NCBI GenBank assembly: GCA_017937215.1
Contig: JAGBDZ010000094.1
Location: 62,001 to 126,000, forward strand
Source: Akkermansia sp.
GTDB lineage: Bacteria; Verrucomicrobiota; Verrucomicrobiia; Verrucomicrobiales; Akkermansiaceae
DNA length: 64,000 nucleotides
Direction of reading: 5' to 3'
The notes under the pieces were generated by a model. It saw only the letters and a list, made by a program, of their open reading frames with translations. It had not been told where the DNA came from and searched no databases. Each line of letters begins with the position of its first letter. Position 1 is the stretch's first letter. Made by a program: the position numbers and the translations under genes. Below are positions 7,706 through 16,812 of the stretch, piece by piece.

Positions 7706-9496
7706 TCAGTTGAGGGGTAAACGAGTTTCCGGCAGGCGGATAGGATTAGGTTCCTGCTGACGGATGAAGATAAGCATGAAGGTAAACATGCCCACGCGAC
7801 CGAACAGCATATTGAGGGTAACGATAAACTTGGAAACATCTGAAATCTGAGTCAGGGCACCCAGGTCAAAGCCCGTAGTGGTATAAGCACTCACCTCCAT
7901 GAAGAGCAGCTTCACCACCCCTTGCGGCTGCTGCGCCACAGCGGGTTCCAGCAGCAGGAGCAGCAGCGTCGTGAACACAATCCAGAAAATCGAAAGCACC
8001 ACAGTGGCCATGGCGCGCTCCACGGTGTTGCGGGCAATGCGGCGATTATGCAGTTCCAGATCCTGCTTGCCTTGCAACACACGGTATACCTCCAGCAGGC
8101 AAAGCGCAAACACCGGAGCATACACACCACCACCCGTGCCGGCGGGGTTGCCGCCCACAAACATCAGAAATGCCAGAAACAGCTGGTACACCGGGCCATA
8201 TTCGCCTATGTCGCTGAGAGCAAAGCCTGCCGAGCGGCCCACGGCATTCCAGAGCGATTCCCATATATTAAAAGTACCGTGTGCCTGGTGGGCAGAAGGT
8301 TCAAATGCAGCCAGCAGAGTCAGTCCCACGGTACCGACCAGCATCACAATCAGCATCACGCGCAGCACCAGCCAGGAGTTTGTGCTCCAACGCTTTGCGC
8401 TGAGCTTTCCGGCCAGCTTATTCTTCAGGCGGGTCAGGCCTTCCAGATACACACCAAAGCCCACAGTGCCCGCCAGCACCAGAAGTATCATAACAAGCTG
8501 CACCGTCTTGCAGTTAGCCACGCCAACCTGTTCCATACCAGCCGGGAAGATATTGATTCCCGCATTACAGAAAGCTGAAACAGAGTGGAAGATGGCATAT
8601 CCCCACAAATCCTCCTGCGGGAATCCGGGCATTCCCTTCCAGAGGTAATACAGGCAGACTGCGCCTACAACTTCGGCCATGAGCGTCACGAAAAACACGG
8701 CACGCAGCAAAGCCGGCACTACATTCACCCCCTGCTGGTCGAGCATGCCGGATACGGACATACTGTCGCGCACCGCCAGGCGCTTGCCCACCATCATGAG
8801 AACGAAATACGAAAAGGTCATCACCCCGATAGCGCCAATCTGAATATCCAGCAGCAGCACCAGCTTGCCCAGCGGGGTGAACGTTGAGGCCACATCCACC
8901 GTCGTCAACCCGGTAATAGAAGTGGCAGATGCACAGGTGAACAAGGCATCCACCGGGGAAAGCGGTGCATTTGTGGCGCCAGGAGTGAGCAGCAGCAGTG
9001 TGCTCAGCAGCACCAGCACCACCATGTAGGTAAAGAATCGCACCGCCGGAGACCAGCGGCTGCCTTGCTTCGCCGGATTCGAACGTCGCGCGCGTATGAT
9101 ATTTCCAAGAGTTCCAATGGAAAACCCGCCCAGTAGAAAACTACACACCAGACTGGCCATGAAGGCCCAACGTCCGAAAATTTCCCAGACTCCGCCGTAG
9201 AAAATAACCGAGGCCACTATCCCCACCAGAAGCTGCACCCACAGGAAGCGGCCCGGCACACCATACCTCACCCACTCACTCACCAGGTGCAGAAAAACCA
9301 CCAGCGTATTGAACCACACCAGCCCGCACAGTATCAGGTGCGAGCCGTCGACAAAAGCATCACGATAAGCAGGCGAATTGGCCACGCCTTCAAAACAGGC
9401 TTCCCACAGCACCACGAAAAGCACCAGCAGACCGGACAGTAACTCCGGCAATTCCAGCACCCTGTGGCGGTGTTCTTTCTGAGTCTGCGGTCTCAC
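7706..9496 (-). CDS. ktrB: KtrB/TrkH-type potassium transporter
   Basis: A 596-residue membrane protein of the SKT superfamily. The four pore loops are visible: CASATSITGLTTV, FHSVSAFCNAGINIF, GRSAGFALSDIG and EVSAYTTTGFDLGAL, with the central glycine of each selectivity filter. The protein is longer than usual KtrB (about 450) because of about four extra N-terminal hydrophobic segments. The start is GTG at 9496, chosen because a near-perfect promoter ends 8 bases upstream. Works with KtrA for K+ uptake and osmotic adaptation. Confidence 0.9.
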   Translation of the reverse strand: MRPQTQKEHRHRVLELPELLSGLLVLFVVLWEACFEGVANSPAYRDAFVDGSHLILCGLVWFNTLVVFLHLVSEWVRYGVPGRFLWVQLLVGIVASVIFYGGVWEIFGRWAFMASLVCSFLLGGFSIGTLGNIIRARRSNPAKQGSRWSPAVRFFTYMVVLVLLSTLLLLTPGATNAPLSPVDALFTCASATSITGLTTVDVASTFTPLGKLVLLLDIQIGAIGVMTFSYFVLMMVGKRLAVRDSMSVSGMLDQQGVNVVPALLRAVFFVTLMAEVVGAVCLYYLWKGMPGFPQEDLWGYAIFHSVSAFCNAGINIFPAGMEQVGVANCKTVQLVMILLVLAGTVGFGVYLEGLTRLKNKLAGKLSAKRWSTNSWLVLRVMLIVMLVGTVGLTLLAAFEPSAHQAHGTFNIWESLWNAVGRSAGFALSDIGEYGPVYQLFLAFLMFVGGNPAGTGGGVYAPVFALCLLEVYRVLQGKQDLELHNRRIARNTVERAMATVVLSIFWIVFTTLLLLLLEPAVAQQPQGVVKLLFMEVSAYTTTGFDLGALTQISDVSKFIVTLNMLFGRVGMFTFMLIFIRQQEPNPIRLPETRLPLN

Positions 9497-9504
9497 GCGC
9501 GCTC

Positions 9505-9533
9505 ATTATACCAAAGAAATGCACCTTTGGCAA
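9505..9533 (-). promoter_or_regulatory. Promoter of the ktrB-ktrA operon
   Basis: Minus strand TTGCCA (9528-9533), exact 17-base spacer, consensus TATAAT (9505-9510). The GTG start is 8 bases downstream, so the transcript should begin at or within two bases of it. Confidence 0.82.
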
Positions 9534-9563
9534 GAGCATGCTGCCAAGTCTTTCATTTCCAAT

Positions 9564-9598
9564 AAAAAACGGCACTGAATCCAGCGGAAACAGTGCCG
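9564..9598 (-). terminator. Rho-independent terminator after the small ribosomal protein gene
   Basis: An 8-bp GC-rich stem (9570-9577 with 9591-9598) is followed on the minus strand by six T (9564-9569). It separates the gene at 9643-9747 from the ktrB promoter. Confidence 0.85.
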
Positions 9599-9642
9599 TG
9601 AAAAGAACAGCGTCGCTTGCGGACGTGGCCTAAGCGCGCAGC

Positions 9643-9747
9643 TTAGGACTTGTAACGCAAACGCTTCTTGTGGCGGTTCTGGCGCATGCGCTTGCTGCGC
9701 TTGTGCTTGTTAATCTTGGCCTTACGTCTCTTCTTAAGCGATCCCAT
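9643..9747 (-). CDS. 34-residue AURKAIP1/COX24-like (bS22/mS38-type) ribosomal protein
   Basis: The minus strand encodes a very basic peptide beginning MGSLKKRRKAKINKHKRSKR and ending RHKKRLRYKS. The pattern MGSxxKKRRKxxxxHKxxK with a second basic block is that of the bacterial AURKAIP1/COX24-domain proteins, small subunit components related to mitochondrial mS38 and to actinobacterial bS22. Such genes are often missed because of their length. Terminator directly downstream and its own promoter upstream (about 70-base leader) show that it is a single-gene unit. Confidence 0.85.
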   Translation of the reverse strand: MGSLKKRRKAKINKHKRSKRMRQNRHKKRLRYKS

Positions 9748-9819
9748 AATGATTTATGTGTCGTTTGTGGTTTTCTCGATTGGGAGAATTGTCGGTTGCC
9801 CTGGGGGCTAACGGGGGAA

Positions 9820-9849
9820 TATGTAACTATTTTTTACCAGAAAAGTCAA
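9820..9849 (-). promoter_or_regulatory. Promoter of the 34-residue ribosomal protein gene
   Basis: Minus strand TTGACT (9844-9849), 18-base spacer, TACATA (9820-9825); a TTACAT at 17 bases is equally possible. The leader would be about 65 bases, longer than for most genes here. Confidence 0.55.
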
Positions 9850-9878
9850 GCCGAAAGAGAATATTAAGACGGATTTTA

Positions 9879-10709
9879 TTACCTTTCTGTCATGACTCGG
9901 TCATGCCAGGCATGCAGGATTTCCATCACGCCGGGGGTGGAGGAAACATATTTTCCCTGCTCGTGCATCCAGGCCAGCACATCCGGGTGAGCAGTGGCAG
10001 GGGCCCCGCAGAATGCCTCGGGATACAGGCGGAAAGCGTGCAGGTCATTGTGACCATCGCCCAGCAAGGCCCAGTTCTTCGAAGGTACGCGCCATTCATT
10101 CGCCACGGTCTGCAGGGCGGTACCCTTGCAGTAGCGGGCATCGGCCAGGCGCATATAGCGCCCTGCCCGCTGGGCGCAAACACCTTCCAACCCGGCTACG
10201 AAGGGAGCCAGGAAAGCCATGATGGCATCCATCGTGGCAGAATCTGCCGCTTCCACGGAGAGAGGGTCGGTGGGGGCAATAATCCACTGCAGCTCGGGGC
10301 TGGCCGCGCGGAGTGCGCCTAGCTGCGCATGCAAAAACGGACGCACCTGCTCACGGACCAGCATATTGTGCTCATGGCAGCGTGCATTGTGCTCCCGCAG
10401 GGGTTGCAGAGTGCCATCCGCCTGTGCCACATAGGCGTAGCGCTCGCAGGTGCAGATGAAATCCGGCAGAAAGGGAGCAGTGGGCAGCAGTTCCTCACAG
10501 AGATACGGCAGAGTGCGTCCGGTGTTGATTCCCCAGCGAACGCCGAGGGCGCGCCACTCACGCATCAGTTCATAAAAAGCCACCGGCACCGGCTGCGCCG
10601 GGTCATGGCTACGCAGTGTCTCGTCGTAATCCAGCGAAAGAAGCCAGCGGCATTCACCGGCGAAAGGCAAGGCGCGGCCCGGCAGCACCTGACCTTCCTC
10701 AACGACCAT
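9879..10709 (-). CDS. HAD-family phosphatase (Cof/sucrose-phosphatase-like)
   Basis: A 276-residue cytosolic protein. Motif I is LSLDYDETLRSHD (nucleophile and acid/base Asp), motif II is INTGRTL, the lysine motif lies in ARYCKGTALQTVANEW and motif IV is LLGDGHNDLHAF. This arrangement, with a C2-type cap between motifs II and III, is typical of Cof-type sugar-phosphate phosphatases. The last region (CGAPATAHPDVLAW) matches the family's terminal strand. The ATG at 10709 overlaps the end of the OmpA gene by 11 bases. An upstream in-frame start would overlap far more. Confidence 0.78.
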   Translation of the reverse strand: MVVEEGQVLPGRALPFAGECRWLLSLDYDETLRSHDPAQPVPVAFYELMREWRALGVRWGINTGRTLPYLCEELLPTAPFLPDFICTCERYAYVAQADGTLQPLREHNARCHEHNMLVREQVRPFLHAQLGALRAASPELQWIIAPTDPLSVEAADSATMDAIMAFLAPFVAGLEGVCAQRAGRYMRLADARYCKGTALQTVANEWRVPSKNWALLGDGHNDLHAFRLYPEAFCGAPATAHPDVLAWMHEQGKYVSSTPGVMEILHAWHDRVMTER

Positions 10710-11985
10710 TTCTGCCCTTTTTCTTGTTCTGCTCTGCTTTCTTGCGGGCAGCTTCGGCAGCGGCTCGTTCCTCCTGGCTGGCACCCACCGGCAGACGGAA
10801 AGCCGGAGTCTCCGGCACCTTCACCCCCTTGGCCAGCTGCTGGCTGATTTTGGTGGTCAGGTCCACCTGGTACTTGTAATCGCAGGCACCGGCGGGCAAT
10901 TCCTCACCACCGGCGCGCATGTGAATTTCCACGCGGCGGTTCAGTTTCTGCTGGTCGCGGTCGCCGGTAGTAGGAGCCAGGGGCATGGAACTGCCGCAGG
11001 AGCGTACATATACATTCTCCACCGGCACGCCGTTGCCCACAAGCCAGGCACGCACAGCCGCCGCACGCTGCAAGCCCAGCAGTGCATTATAAGCAGCTCC
11101 ACCCACACTGTCGGTGTGCCCCTCAATCACGAAATAGGTGTGCGGGTTTTTCTGGATAAGAGCCGCCAGCTGCAGCATGGTGATGCGGGCGGAGTTTTTC
11201 AGCTGGCATTCATTGAAGCCGAAGAGCACGTCGGCCCCCAGACGGGCCACACCGGAACCGGAGCCCAGGTGCTCCTCGCCCATAAGCTGGGCCAGGCTGC
11301 GGGTATCGCTGGGCAGATTGGAATTACCGGCCTCGCTGGCGGCCTTACGCAGGTCCTGCTCCATGAGAGAGGAAGCATCGTCCAGCACCTCGGACTGGGC
11401 GGTAGCGGCTGCCACAACCTCATTGCTGTTCACCGGTGTGGGCTCAGGGATGGCGAGTGCTTCCTCCGTCAAATCCTTAGTCTGCAAGGAGTTCAGATCC
11501 AGCTGGGCGGGCGGCATCTCGCTCACCGGGGTCTGCTCCTCAGCGGCATACACAGGTTCAGACACCGCAAGTTCCGTGGGGCCGGGCGCCATCACCAACT
11601 CCGGCACATCCACGTCCAGGATGTCGATTTCTTCAGGTTCATGCTTGATTTCCTCGATTTCCTGGGGCTGCTGCTCCACAATCTCCTGCTCCTGAGCCTC
11701 CTCTATTTTTTCCTCCTTGGGCGGTTCTTTCACCACCACACGCACGGTATCACGGTCATTCACCTCAGCAGGCACATCCACCAGCTTGCCCAGGCCCAGC
11801 ACCGATAAGGAGGGGAAGTACACCCACAGCATGGCATGCACCACCACAGCAGCCGTCGCGGCCCCCATAGCAATGGGCACCATATCGCGCTGACGCGTCA
11901 GCTCGTACCCATTGCGGCGGCGGTTGCCTACTCGCTTGGGTATATTCAAAGCGCGGTCTATTTCTGCGTAGGGATCTGTATCCAT
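10699..11985 (-). CDS. OmpA-domain protein anchored to the inner membrane
   Basis: A 428-residue protein. Residues 1-35 are basic and cytoplasmic, residues about 36-62 form one membrane segment, then a long acidic Glu/Pro-rich linker (about 75-220) spans the periplasm, resembling TonB-type architecture. The OmpA peptidoglycan-binding domain occupies about 255-365, with FVIEGHTDSVGGAAYN and the later RRVEIHM. The C-terminus is Lys/Ala-rich. The combination suggests a link between inner membrane and peptidoglycan. It is the middle gene of hydrolase-OmpA-HAD, 5 bases after the hydrolase. Confidence 0.82.
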   Translation of the reverse strand: MDTDPYAEIDRALNIPKRVGNRRRNGYELTRQRDMVPIAMGAATAAVVVHAMLWVYFPSLSVLGLGKLVDVPAEVNDRDTVRVVVKEPPKEEKIEEAQEQEIVEQQPQEIEEIKHEPEEIDILDVDVPELVMAPGPTELAVSEPVYAAEEQTPVSEMPPAQLDLNSLQTKDLTEEALAIPEPTPVNSNEVVAAATAQSEVLDDASSLMEQDLRKAASEAGNSNLPSDTRSLAQLMGEEHLGSGSGVARLGADVLFGFNECQLKNSARITMLQLAALIQKNPHTYFVIEGHTDSVGGAAYNALLGLQRAAAVRAWLVGNGVPVENVYVRSCGSSMPLAPTTGDRDQQKLNRRVEIHMRAGGEELPAGACDYKYQVDLTTKISQQLAKGVKVPETPAFRLPVGASQEERAAAEAARKKAEQNKKKGRNGR

Positions 11986-11990
11986 TTATC

Positions 11991-13100
11991 TCAGAGTCTG
12001 ATATTGGAAGAAGTCAGGTCGGGGCGGGCGGGTTCACTCACGCGGGGAGCCTCCACAGCATCCACCACGCGATCGTTTATCCAGTGAACGATGGAGCTCA
12101 TGGCGCTATCCTCATCCGGCAGCAGCCCCACCAGAATCGCCTCACCACGGCGGCCTCGGCCCACCGTCAGCTCGCGGTGAGTGGCACCGGCCGGGTCGGC
12201 ATCGCTGCGCAGCGTCCACACATCGCGCTGGTCGCTGCGCAAGCGGCGGTAAATGGTCACTGCATCCTTGAAATTGCTCACCGGACTGTCCTGCACCAGG
12301 TTCACCACCAGCACCGGCACATTGCGGTCCATATCAGCCGCCTGCTCCACCGGAGCCACATCGAAACTCTCCATCCCTGCTGTGCGACGAATGCGCTGGT
12401 CCATGAGCCACATCACCACCGGGCGCAGCAGGCCCTCCGGCATCGTGCGTTCCACCGACTGCCGCAGCGAGGCATAAGCATCTATGGATACCAGACCTCG
12501 AATGCGTGGTTCTGTGGCCGCAGCCTGCAGCAGCAGACCGGCACCGTAGCCCTGCCCCACAGCAGCAAAAACAGGGTCCGGCTTGCCGGAGCGCGCAGCC
12601 ACTGCATTCAGCAGCAGGGGTACATCACGGCATTCCTTGAGCCCATGAGTGCAATAGGGACGGCGGTCATCCTTGCCACGCGGCTCCCAGAGCACACAGG
12701 TGAGCCCAGCCGCGGTAAGCGACTCCGCCACCGGCAGCGCAGAGCGAATGCCGTGATCCCAGTCCACACAGACGAGCACATAATCAATCTGGTGCAGACG
12801 CTCCACCGGGTGGTGCATCAAATCACCAATAACACTCAGCTGGCGGGACGACTCCTCGCCATCCTTCACGGCAATCACGGCCTGCACCTCGCCACCATCC
12901 CAACCGGTGAAGGTAAAGGGCTCCATGCGCAGACCCGGTGCCTTGCGGGGCACATTCGTGTATCCCACGTACGATTGATTCAGCGGCGTCAGAACAGGCT
13001 GCACTAAATCGTTCACATAGAACCACGTAGACACGCCGCCCCACACCGCAGCAACTAGCGCGATGCACATCAGGAAGCGTCTGGGTCCGCGGCCTCTCAT
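11991..13100 (-). CDS. Membrane-anchored alpha/beta-hydrolase-like protein
   Basis: A 369-residue protein. One N-terminal membrane segment (about residues 8-28) is followed by an alpha/beta-hydrolase-like domain: strands DYVLVCVDWDHG and LTCVLWEP, then VFAAVGQGYGAGLLLQAA where the nucleophile elbow should lie. The elbow reads GQGYG, that is Gln instead of the usual Ser in GxSxG. The later VPVLVVNLVQDSPV and an ATHREL histidine resemble the acid and His positions. The enzyme may therefore be inactive or use another nucleophile. The ATG at 13100 was chosen because the promoter ends 12 bases upstream and earlier in-frame codons read low-complexity sequence. Confidence 0.65.
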   Translation of the reverse strand: MRGRGPRRFLMCIALVAAVWGGVSTWFYVNDLVQPVLTPLNQSYVGYTNVPRKAPGLRMEPFTFTGWDGGEVQAVIAVKDGEESSRQLSVIGDLMHHPVERLHQIDYVLVCVDWDHGIRSALPVAESLTAAGLTCVLWEPRGKDDRRPYCTHGLKECRDVPLLLNAVAARSGKPDPVFAAVGQGYGAGLLLQAAATEPRIRGLVSIDAYASLRQSVERTMPEGLLRPVVMWLMDQRIRRTAGMESFDVAPVEQAADMDRNVPVLVVNLVQDSPVSNFKDAVTIYRRLRSDQRDVWTLRSDADPAGATHRELTVGRGRRGEAILVGLLPDEDSAMSSIVHWINDRVVDAVEAPRVSEPARPDLTSSNIRL

Positions 13101-13112
13101 AATAACGCGCAC

Positions 13113-13141
13113 ACTATACCAGAGCTTCCCCGATTCCGCAA
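13113..13141 (-). promoter_or_regulatory. Promoter of the hydrolase-OmpA-HAD operon
   Basis: Minus strand TTGCGG (13136-13141), 17-base spacer, TATAGT (13113-13118). The ATG follows 12 bases after the -10. The rest of the 13101-13284 gap holds the divergent birA promoter and no gene. Confidence 0.7.
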
Positions 13142-13249
13142 TTGCAAAGTAGGGCATGCCCGAACTTTTTGGCGCGCGTACGCGGACGCATTTTGTGTCA
13201 ACGCCACAGAAATAACGTGATTTTCTCAAAAAAATTGCGTGTTGGGGGG

Positions 13250-13278
13250 TAGACTTAACTTCACTTGTGGTGTAGAAT
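13250..13278 (+). promoter_or_regulatory. Promoter of birA
   Basis: TAGACT (13250-13255), 17-base spacer, TAGAAT (13273-13278). The GTG start at 13285 is 6 bases beyond, so the mRNA is predicted to be leaderless. Confidence 0.6.
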
Positions 13279-13284
13279 GGAGCT

Positions 13285-14010
13285 GTGAGCGCAAAATGGA
13301 CAGTAAAGGAAGTTGAGGAATGCGAATCCACGTTCAATGTGGCTCGCAAATTACCAGCTTGGACCATCGTGACCACCCAGCGTCAGACTCGCGGCCGTGG
13401 TCGCTTCAACCGTGCCTGGTTCGGCAACACCGGCGGGCTCTGGGCCACCTATAATCTGCCGATTGATTCCAAACTCAACCGCCACTGGGGTGTGCTCCCG
13501 CTCGTAGCCGGAGCCGCCGTCATCGAGACGCTCAAGGAATACAACATCAAGGGGCTGCGCCTGCGCTGGCCGAACGATGTGCTGGTAGGCAAGGCGAAGC
13601 TGGCCGGCATCCTGGTAGAGCGGCCCTCCGCCAGCATGGCCTCCATTGGTGTGGGCATCAACATGTTCAACGACATCAACGAAATCCGGGACAAAGCCGC
13701 AGACCCGGTCACACGCCTGTGCGAACTTCTGCCGGCCTGTCCTTCCATCAAAAAGCTCCGCACGCTCCTGGGCGACACCCTGGCTGAGATGTTCAGCTAC
13801 TTCGTGGAAAGCGGGGTCGACAGCATCCTGCCCATCCTCGGCTCCGCCTGGGGCGAATCACTCCCGGTGGTGGCCATCACTGATAAGGAACGCCACGTAG
13901 GCCGCTTCATCGGCGTGGATTTCGATGGCTCCCCCATTCTTGCCAGGGCCGATGGCACGCGCTACGTGGTTCCGGGCATCACCGTGAACCGCCTTAAAGA
14001 GCTTATCTGA
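13285..14010 (+). CDS. birA: Biotin-[acetyl-CoA-carboxylase] ligase, lacking the DNA-binding domain
   Basis: A 241-residue enzyme that attaches biotin to the carrier domain of acetyl-CoA carboxylase through biotinyl-AMP. The catalytic loop [16 protein letters not shown] is at residues 29-44, [18 protein letters not shown] at 92-109 carries the biotin/ATP-binding lysine, and IGVGINMF follows. The C-terminal SH3-like domain is present ([14 protein letters not shown]). There is no winged-helix N-terminus, so this is a group I, non-regulatory BirA. The start is GTG. Confidence 0.92.
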   Translation: MSAKWTVKEVEECESTFNVARKLPAWTIVTTQRQTRGRGRFNRAWFGNTGGLWATYNLPIDSKLNRHWGVLPLVAGAAVIETLKEYNIKGLRLRWPNDVLVGKAKLAGILVERPSASMASIGVGINMFNDINEIRDKAADPVTRLCELLPACPSIKKLRTLLGDTLAEMFSYFVESGVDSILPILGSAWGESLPVVAITDKERHVGRFIGVDFDGSPILARADGTRYVVPGITVNRLKELI

Positions 14011-14033
14011 TTCAGATACTCTGGATTTTCCTC

Positions 14034-14069
14034 GCCCCGCTGGTTTTCCCGGCGGGGCTTTTCTTTTTT
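14034..14069 (+). terminator. Rho-independent terminator after birA
   Basis: A 7-bp all-GC stem (14034-14040 with 14052-14058) is followed by a T-rich tract of eleven bases interrupted once by C. The pyrC -35 begins 9 bases later. Confidence 0.88.
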
Positions 14070-14078
14070 ATCATACTC

Positions 14079-14107
14079 TTGAAAAGCGGTGGGAGCTGTG
14101 GTAGAAT
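14079..14107 (+). promoter_or_regulatory. Promoter of the pyrC operon
   Basis: TTGAAA (14079-14084), exact 17-base spacer, TAGAAT (14102-14107). The ATG at 14115 lies 7 bases beyond the -10, giving a predicted leaderless mRNA and excluding the in-frame start at 14079, which lies in the -35. Confidence 0.8.
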
Positions 14108-14114
14108 GCCGGGC

Positions 14115-15122
14115 ATGGAAATAACGCTGAATTCCCCGCTGGATATGCACCTGCACCTGCGCGATGGCGACATGCTGAAGCTGACCGCGCCGCTTTCTGC
14201 CGATTTTGCCGGAGCCGTGATAATGCCGAATCTGGTTCCGCCGGTAACCACACCGGAGATGATGCAGGACTATGCCGCGCGCATTGAAGCCGCGCTGGAT
14301 GGGGCTGCGTTCACTCCGTACATGACTCTGTTCTTCACTGCACTGGGAGAAAAGGAATTGCTTGCCGCAAAGGCAACTCCTGGCTTCTTCGGCTTTAAGC
14401 TCTACCCGGCCGGCATTACTACCAACAGCGAGGGCGGCGTGTCCGACATGGCCCAGGCTGATAGCACACTGCGTCTCATGGAGGAACTGGGCATCCCCCT
14501 GCTGGTGCATGGCGAAAGCCACGGCTTTGTGATGGACCGCGAGCAGGAGTTCCTGGCCGTATACCGCCACCTGGCCACCAAGTATCCGAAGCTCAAGCTG
14601 AGCATGGAGCATATCACCACTGCAGCCGCGCTGCAACTGCTGGATGAGTTCCCGAACATCTGCGCCACAGTCACCCTGCAGCACCTCATCATCACACTCG
14701 ATGATGTGGCGGGTGGTGCCCTGCGACCGCACCTTTTCTGCAAGCCCATTGCCAAGCGCCCGGAAGACCGCGATGCCCTGCTCCGCGCTGCGCTGGCCGG
14801 TCACCCGCGTCTCTTCTTCGGCTCTGACTCCGCCCCGCACCCACGCTGCAAGAAGGAAGCATGCGGCTGCGCTGCCGGCGTATTCACCGGTCCGGTGGCC
14901 CTGCCCAGGCTGGCGGAAATCTTTGCCACACACGGCGCTCTGGATAAATTGCAGGGATTCGTGAGCGACAACGCCTGCAAGTGGTATGGTCTCACCCCGG
15001 TGCAGAAGCAGATAAAACTGCACGACACACCCATGAGCGTGCCGGCTGCATACCGCAGCTATGGGCAGGAAGTGGTGCCGATGTATGCCGGCGAGAGCAT
15101 AGGCTGGAGCGTGGTCCGCTGA
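14115..15122 (+). CDS. pyrC: Dihydroorotase
   Basis: A 335-residue class II dihydroorotase, the zinc enzyme that cyclises carbamoyl-aspartate in pyrimidine synthesis. The zinc site begins with [10 protein letters not shown] (HxH, residues 10-19). The carbamylated lysine is in GFKLYPAG, followed by the ligand histidines in LLVHGESHG and SMEHITT, and the catalytic Asp in [15 protein letters not shown]. Length and motifs match the E. coli enzyme. The stop shares one base with the next start. Confidence 0.96.
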   Translation: MEITLNSPLDMHLHLRDGDMLKLTAPLSADFAGAVIMPNLVPPVTTPEMMQDYAARIEAALDGAAFTPYMTLFFTALGEKELLAAKATPGFFGFKLYPAGITTNSEGGVSDMAQADSTLRLMEELGIPLLVHGESHGFVMDREQEFLAVYRHLATKYPKLKLSMEHITTAAALQLLDEFPNICATVTLQHLIITLDDVAGGALRPHLFCKPIAKRPEDRDALLRAALAGHPRLFFGSDSAPHPRCKKEACGCAAGVFTGPVALPRLAEIFATHGALDKLQGFVSDNACKWYGLTPVQKQIKLHDTPMSVPAAYRSYGQEVVPMYAGESIGWSVVR

Positions 15123-15415
15123 TGGAAGTCGCCCCCATACCAACGGCTGATGACCTGCGGCAGCTGCTTGCAGACATAGCATCCACGCACATGCCCTACG
15201 GCATGTACGGCCCGAAAAATTACCCACCGGATGGCTGTCCGCTCATGGATCTGCCCACGGAATATCTGGACTGGTTCTGGCAACGCGGCTGGCCCAAGGG
15301 TAAACTGGGGCGCCTGATGGAGCAGACGCTCCTCATCAAGAACAGCGGGCTGGATAATCTCTTCAATCCATTCCGCGCCGCCGCCGGCGGCCGCCGCCAC
15401 TTCCCCCGCAAATAA
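15122..15415 (+). CDS. DUF3820 family small protein
   Basis: A 97-residue protein. The core, with PYGMYG at its beginning, then LMDLPTEYLDWFWQRGWPKG, KLGRLMEQ and NSGLDNLF, matches DUF3820, whose usual form is PFGKYKGxxxxDLPxxYLxWFxxxGFPxGxLGxL. The family is of unknown biochemical role and has been proposed to be a quorum-sensing-linked factor in some species. Starts inside the last codon of pyrC (TGATG), so it is translated with it. Confidence 0.85.
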   Translation: MEVAPIPTADDLRQLLADIASTHMPYGMYGPKNYPPDGCPLMDLPTEYLDWFWQRGWPKGKLGRLMEQTLLIKNSGLDNLFNPFRAAAGGRRHFPRK

Positions 15416-15434
15416 CACGCATCTTCCCCTTCTC

Positions 15435-16343
15435 ATGAGCAAACTTCGTTCCATTATCCTGGCCGCCAGGCCCAAAACCCTCCCCGCCGGCTTCGTTGCA
15501 GTGTGGGCCGGTTGCCTCATTGTCTGGAAATTCCAGCAGCATTTCCCGGAAACAGGTATCCGACTCGACTGGTGGCTTGCCGCATTCACCGCGCTCAGCT
15601 GCGCCTGCATCCAGATTGCCTGCAACTTCTTCAACGACGCCATTGATGCCGCAAAAAATGCAGATACAGACAAGCGGCAGGGGCCGCGCCGCATCACGGC
15701 CAGCGGTGATATGAAGCCCCTAACCGTTAAATTGTGGGGGTGTTTCTTCCTGGTTGCAGCCTCGGCATTCGGGCTGCCGCTTATACTGGCGCAGGGCTGG
15801 CCGGTGCTGCTCATCGGTATTCCGAGCCTGTTCTTTGCCTATGGCTACACCGGCGGCCCCTGGCCCCTGGCCTATCATGGGCTGGGTGAGCTCTTTGTGC
15901 TGCTTTTCTTCGGGCTGGTTGCGGTAGCCGGCACGGTATTTGTGCAGATTGGCTGGCAGCCGGGTTATGAGGAAATCTATGCCGGCGCCTTTGTGCTGGG
16001 TATCCAGTGCGGGTTGCTCTCCTGTCTGCTCATCGAGGTGAACAACATCCGCGACCGCAAGGAAGACGCCACCACCGGCAAACGCACCCTCGCGGTGCGT
16101 CTGGGCGACAAACGAGCCCGCGGACTGGCCTCTGCCTTTCTTATTGCGCCCTACGTCACCCTGAAACAGACCGCTTTCTTCCTGCCCGGTTTTCAGTGGA
16201 ATCTGGTGTGGCTGGCCGCTATCATCGTGGGCGGGTTCATCCTGCTGAAGCTGCACACCATGCCGGCCAATAAGAAGATGAACATGCTGCTGGGGCTCTC
16301 CTCTCTGCACATGGGGCTTTTCCTGCTGGCGCTCACTATCTGA
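15435..16343 (+). CDS. menA: 1,4-dihydroxy-2-naphthoate polyprenyltransferase (UbiA family)
   Basis: A 302-residue membrane protein with about eight hydrophobic segments. MenA transfers the polyprenyl chain to dihydroxynaphthoate in menaquinone synthesis. The N-terminus ARPKTLPAGF matches the MenA family (ARPKTLxA). The first acidic motif is CNFFNDAIDAAKNADTD (NDxxDxxxDxD type, Mg-diphosphate binding) and the second is EVNNIRDRKEDATTGKRTLA. The organism thus probably respires with menaquinone. The start is preceded by a CT-rich stretch instead of a Shine-Dalgarno sequence. Confidence 0.9.
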   Translation: MSKLRSIILAARPKTLPAGFVAVWAGCLIVWKFQQHFPETGIRLDWWLAAFTALSCACIQIACNFFNDAIDAAKNADTDKRQGPRRITASGDMKPLTVKLWGCFFLVAASAFGLPLILAQGWPVLLIGIPSLFFAYGYTGGPWPLAYHGLGELFVLLFFGLVAVAGTVFVQIGWQPGYEEIYAGAFVLGIQCGLLSCLLIEVNNIRDRKEDATTGKRTLAVRLGDKRARGLASAFLIAPYVTLKQTAFFLPGFQWNLVWLAAIIVGGFILLKLHTMPANKKMNMLLGLSSLHMGLFLLALTI

Positions 16344-16356
16344 TTTTCTCTCTGCC

Positions 16357-16812
16357 ATGAAACGCATTTCCTCCCTGCTCCTCCCGCTGGTTCTGCTCAG
16401 CTGCACTCAGAATCAGCTCATCCTCGACCCTTTCGACGAGGGCGAAAGCCTCATGATTGAAGATGAGGAGGCCATTCTCCAATTCGAACAGTTGATGGCC
16501 GATGTGGCAAACCCGGACAATGTATACAAAGCCCGCTCCAGAGAGCGCAACTTCTTCGACTCGGCGGATGTCATCAGCACCTTTCAGGACACCCAGCCTG
16601 TCATAGGCATCTGCCGCAGTGGGGAGAAGGAATATTACTACCACATCGAGCGGGACCAGGACAACAAGCTCATCACCGATATGGACCTCGGGGTGACCGA
16701 TTACGTGGTCTCCCGCGAAAAGTATGAGCAGATCCGCGACTTTATCAGCCTGCACACACCGGTGAAACCCGAGTATGAACCGGAGGAAACCGGCGAGGAG
16801 GACGACGAATGA
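16357..16812 (+). CDS. Small lipoprotein of unknown function
   Basis: A 151-residue protein with a signal peptide and lipobox VLLSC at residues 12-16. The mature part is very acidic (runs of Asp/Glu at residues 23-40 and EPEETGEEDDE at the end). I do not recognise a family. It is 13 bases after menA and overlaps the DUF2238 gene by 4 bases. Confidence 0.7.
   Translation: MKRISSLLLPLVLLSCTQNQLILDPFDEGESLMIEDEEAILQFEQLMADVANPDNVYKARSRERNFFDSADVISTFQDTQPVIGICRSGEKEYYYHIERDQDNKLITDMDLGVTDYVVSREKYEQIRDFISLHTPVKPEYEPEETGEEDDE

Noticed and set aside
13962-15227. A 421-codon open frame opposite pyrC
   Set aside because: pyrC shows every dihydroorotase motif on the plus strand, and the antisense frame has none of its own.
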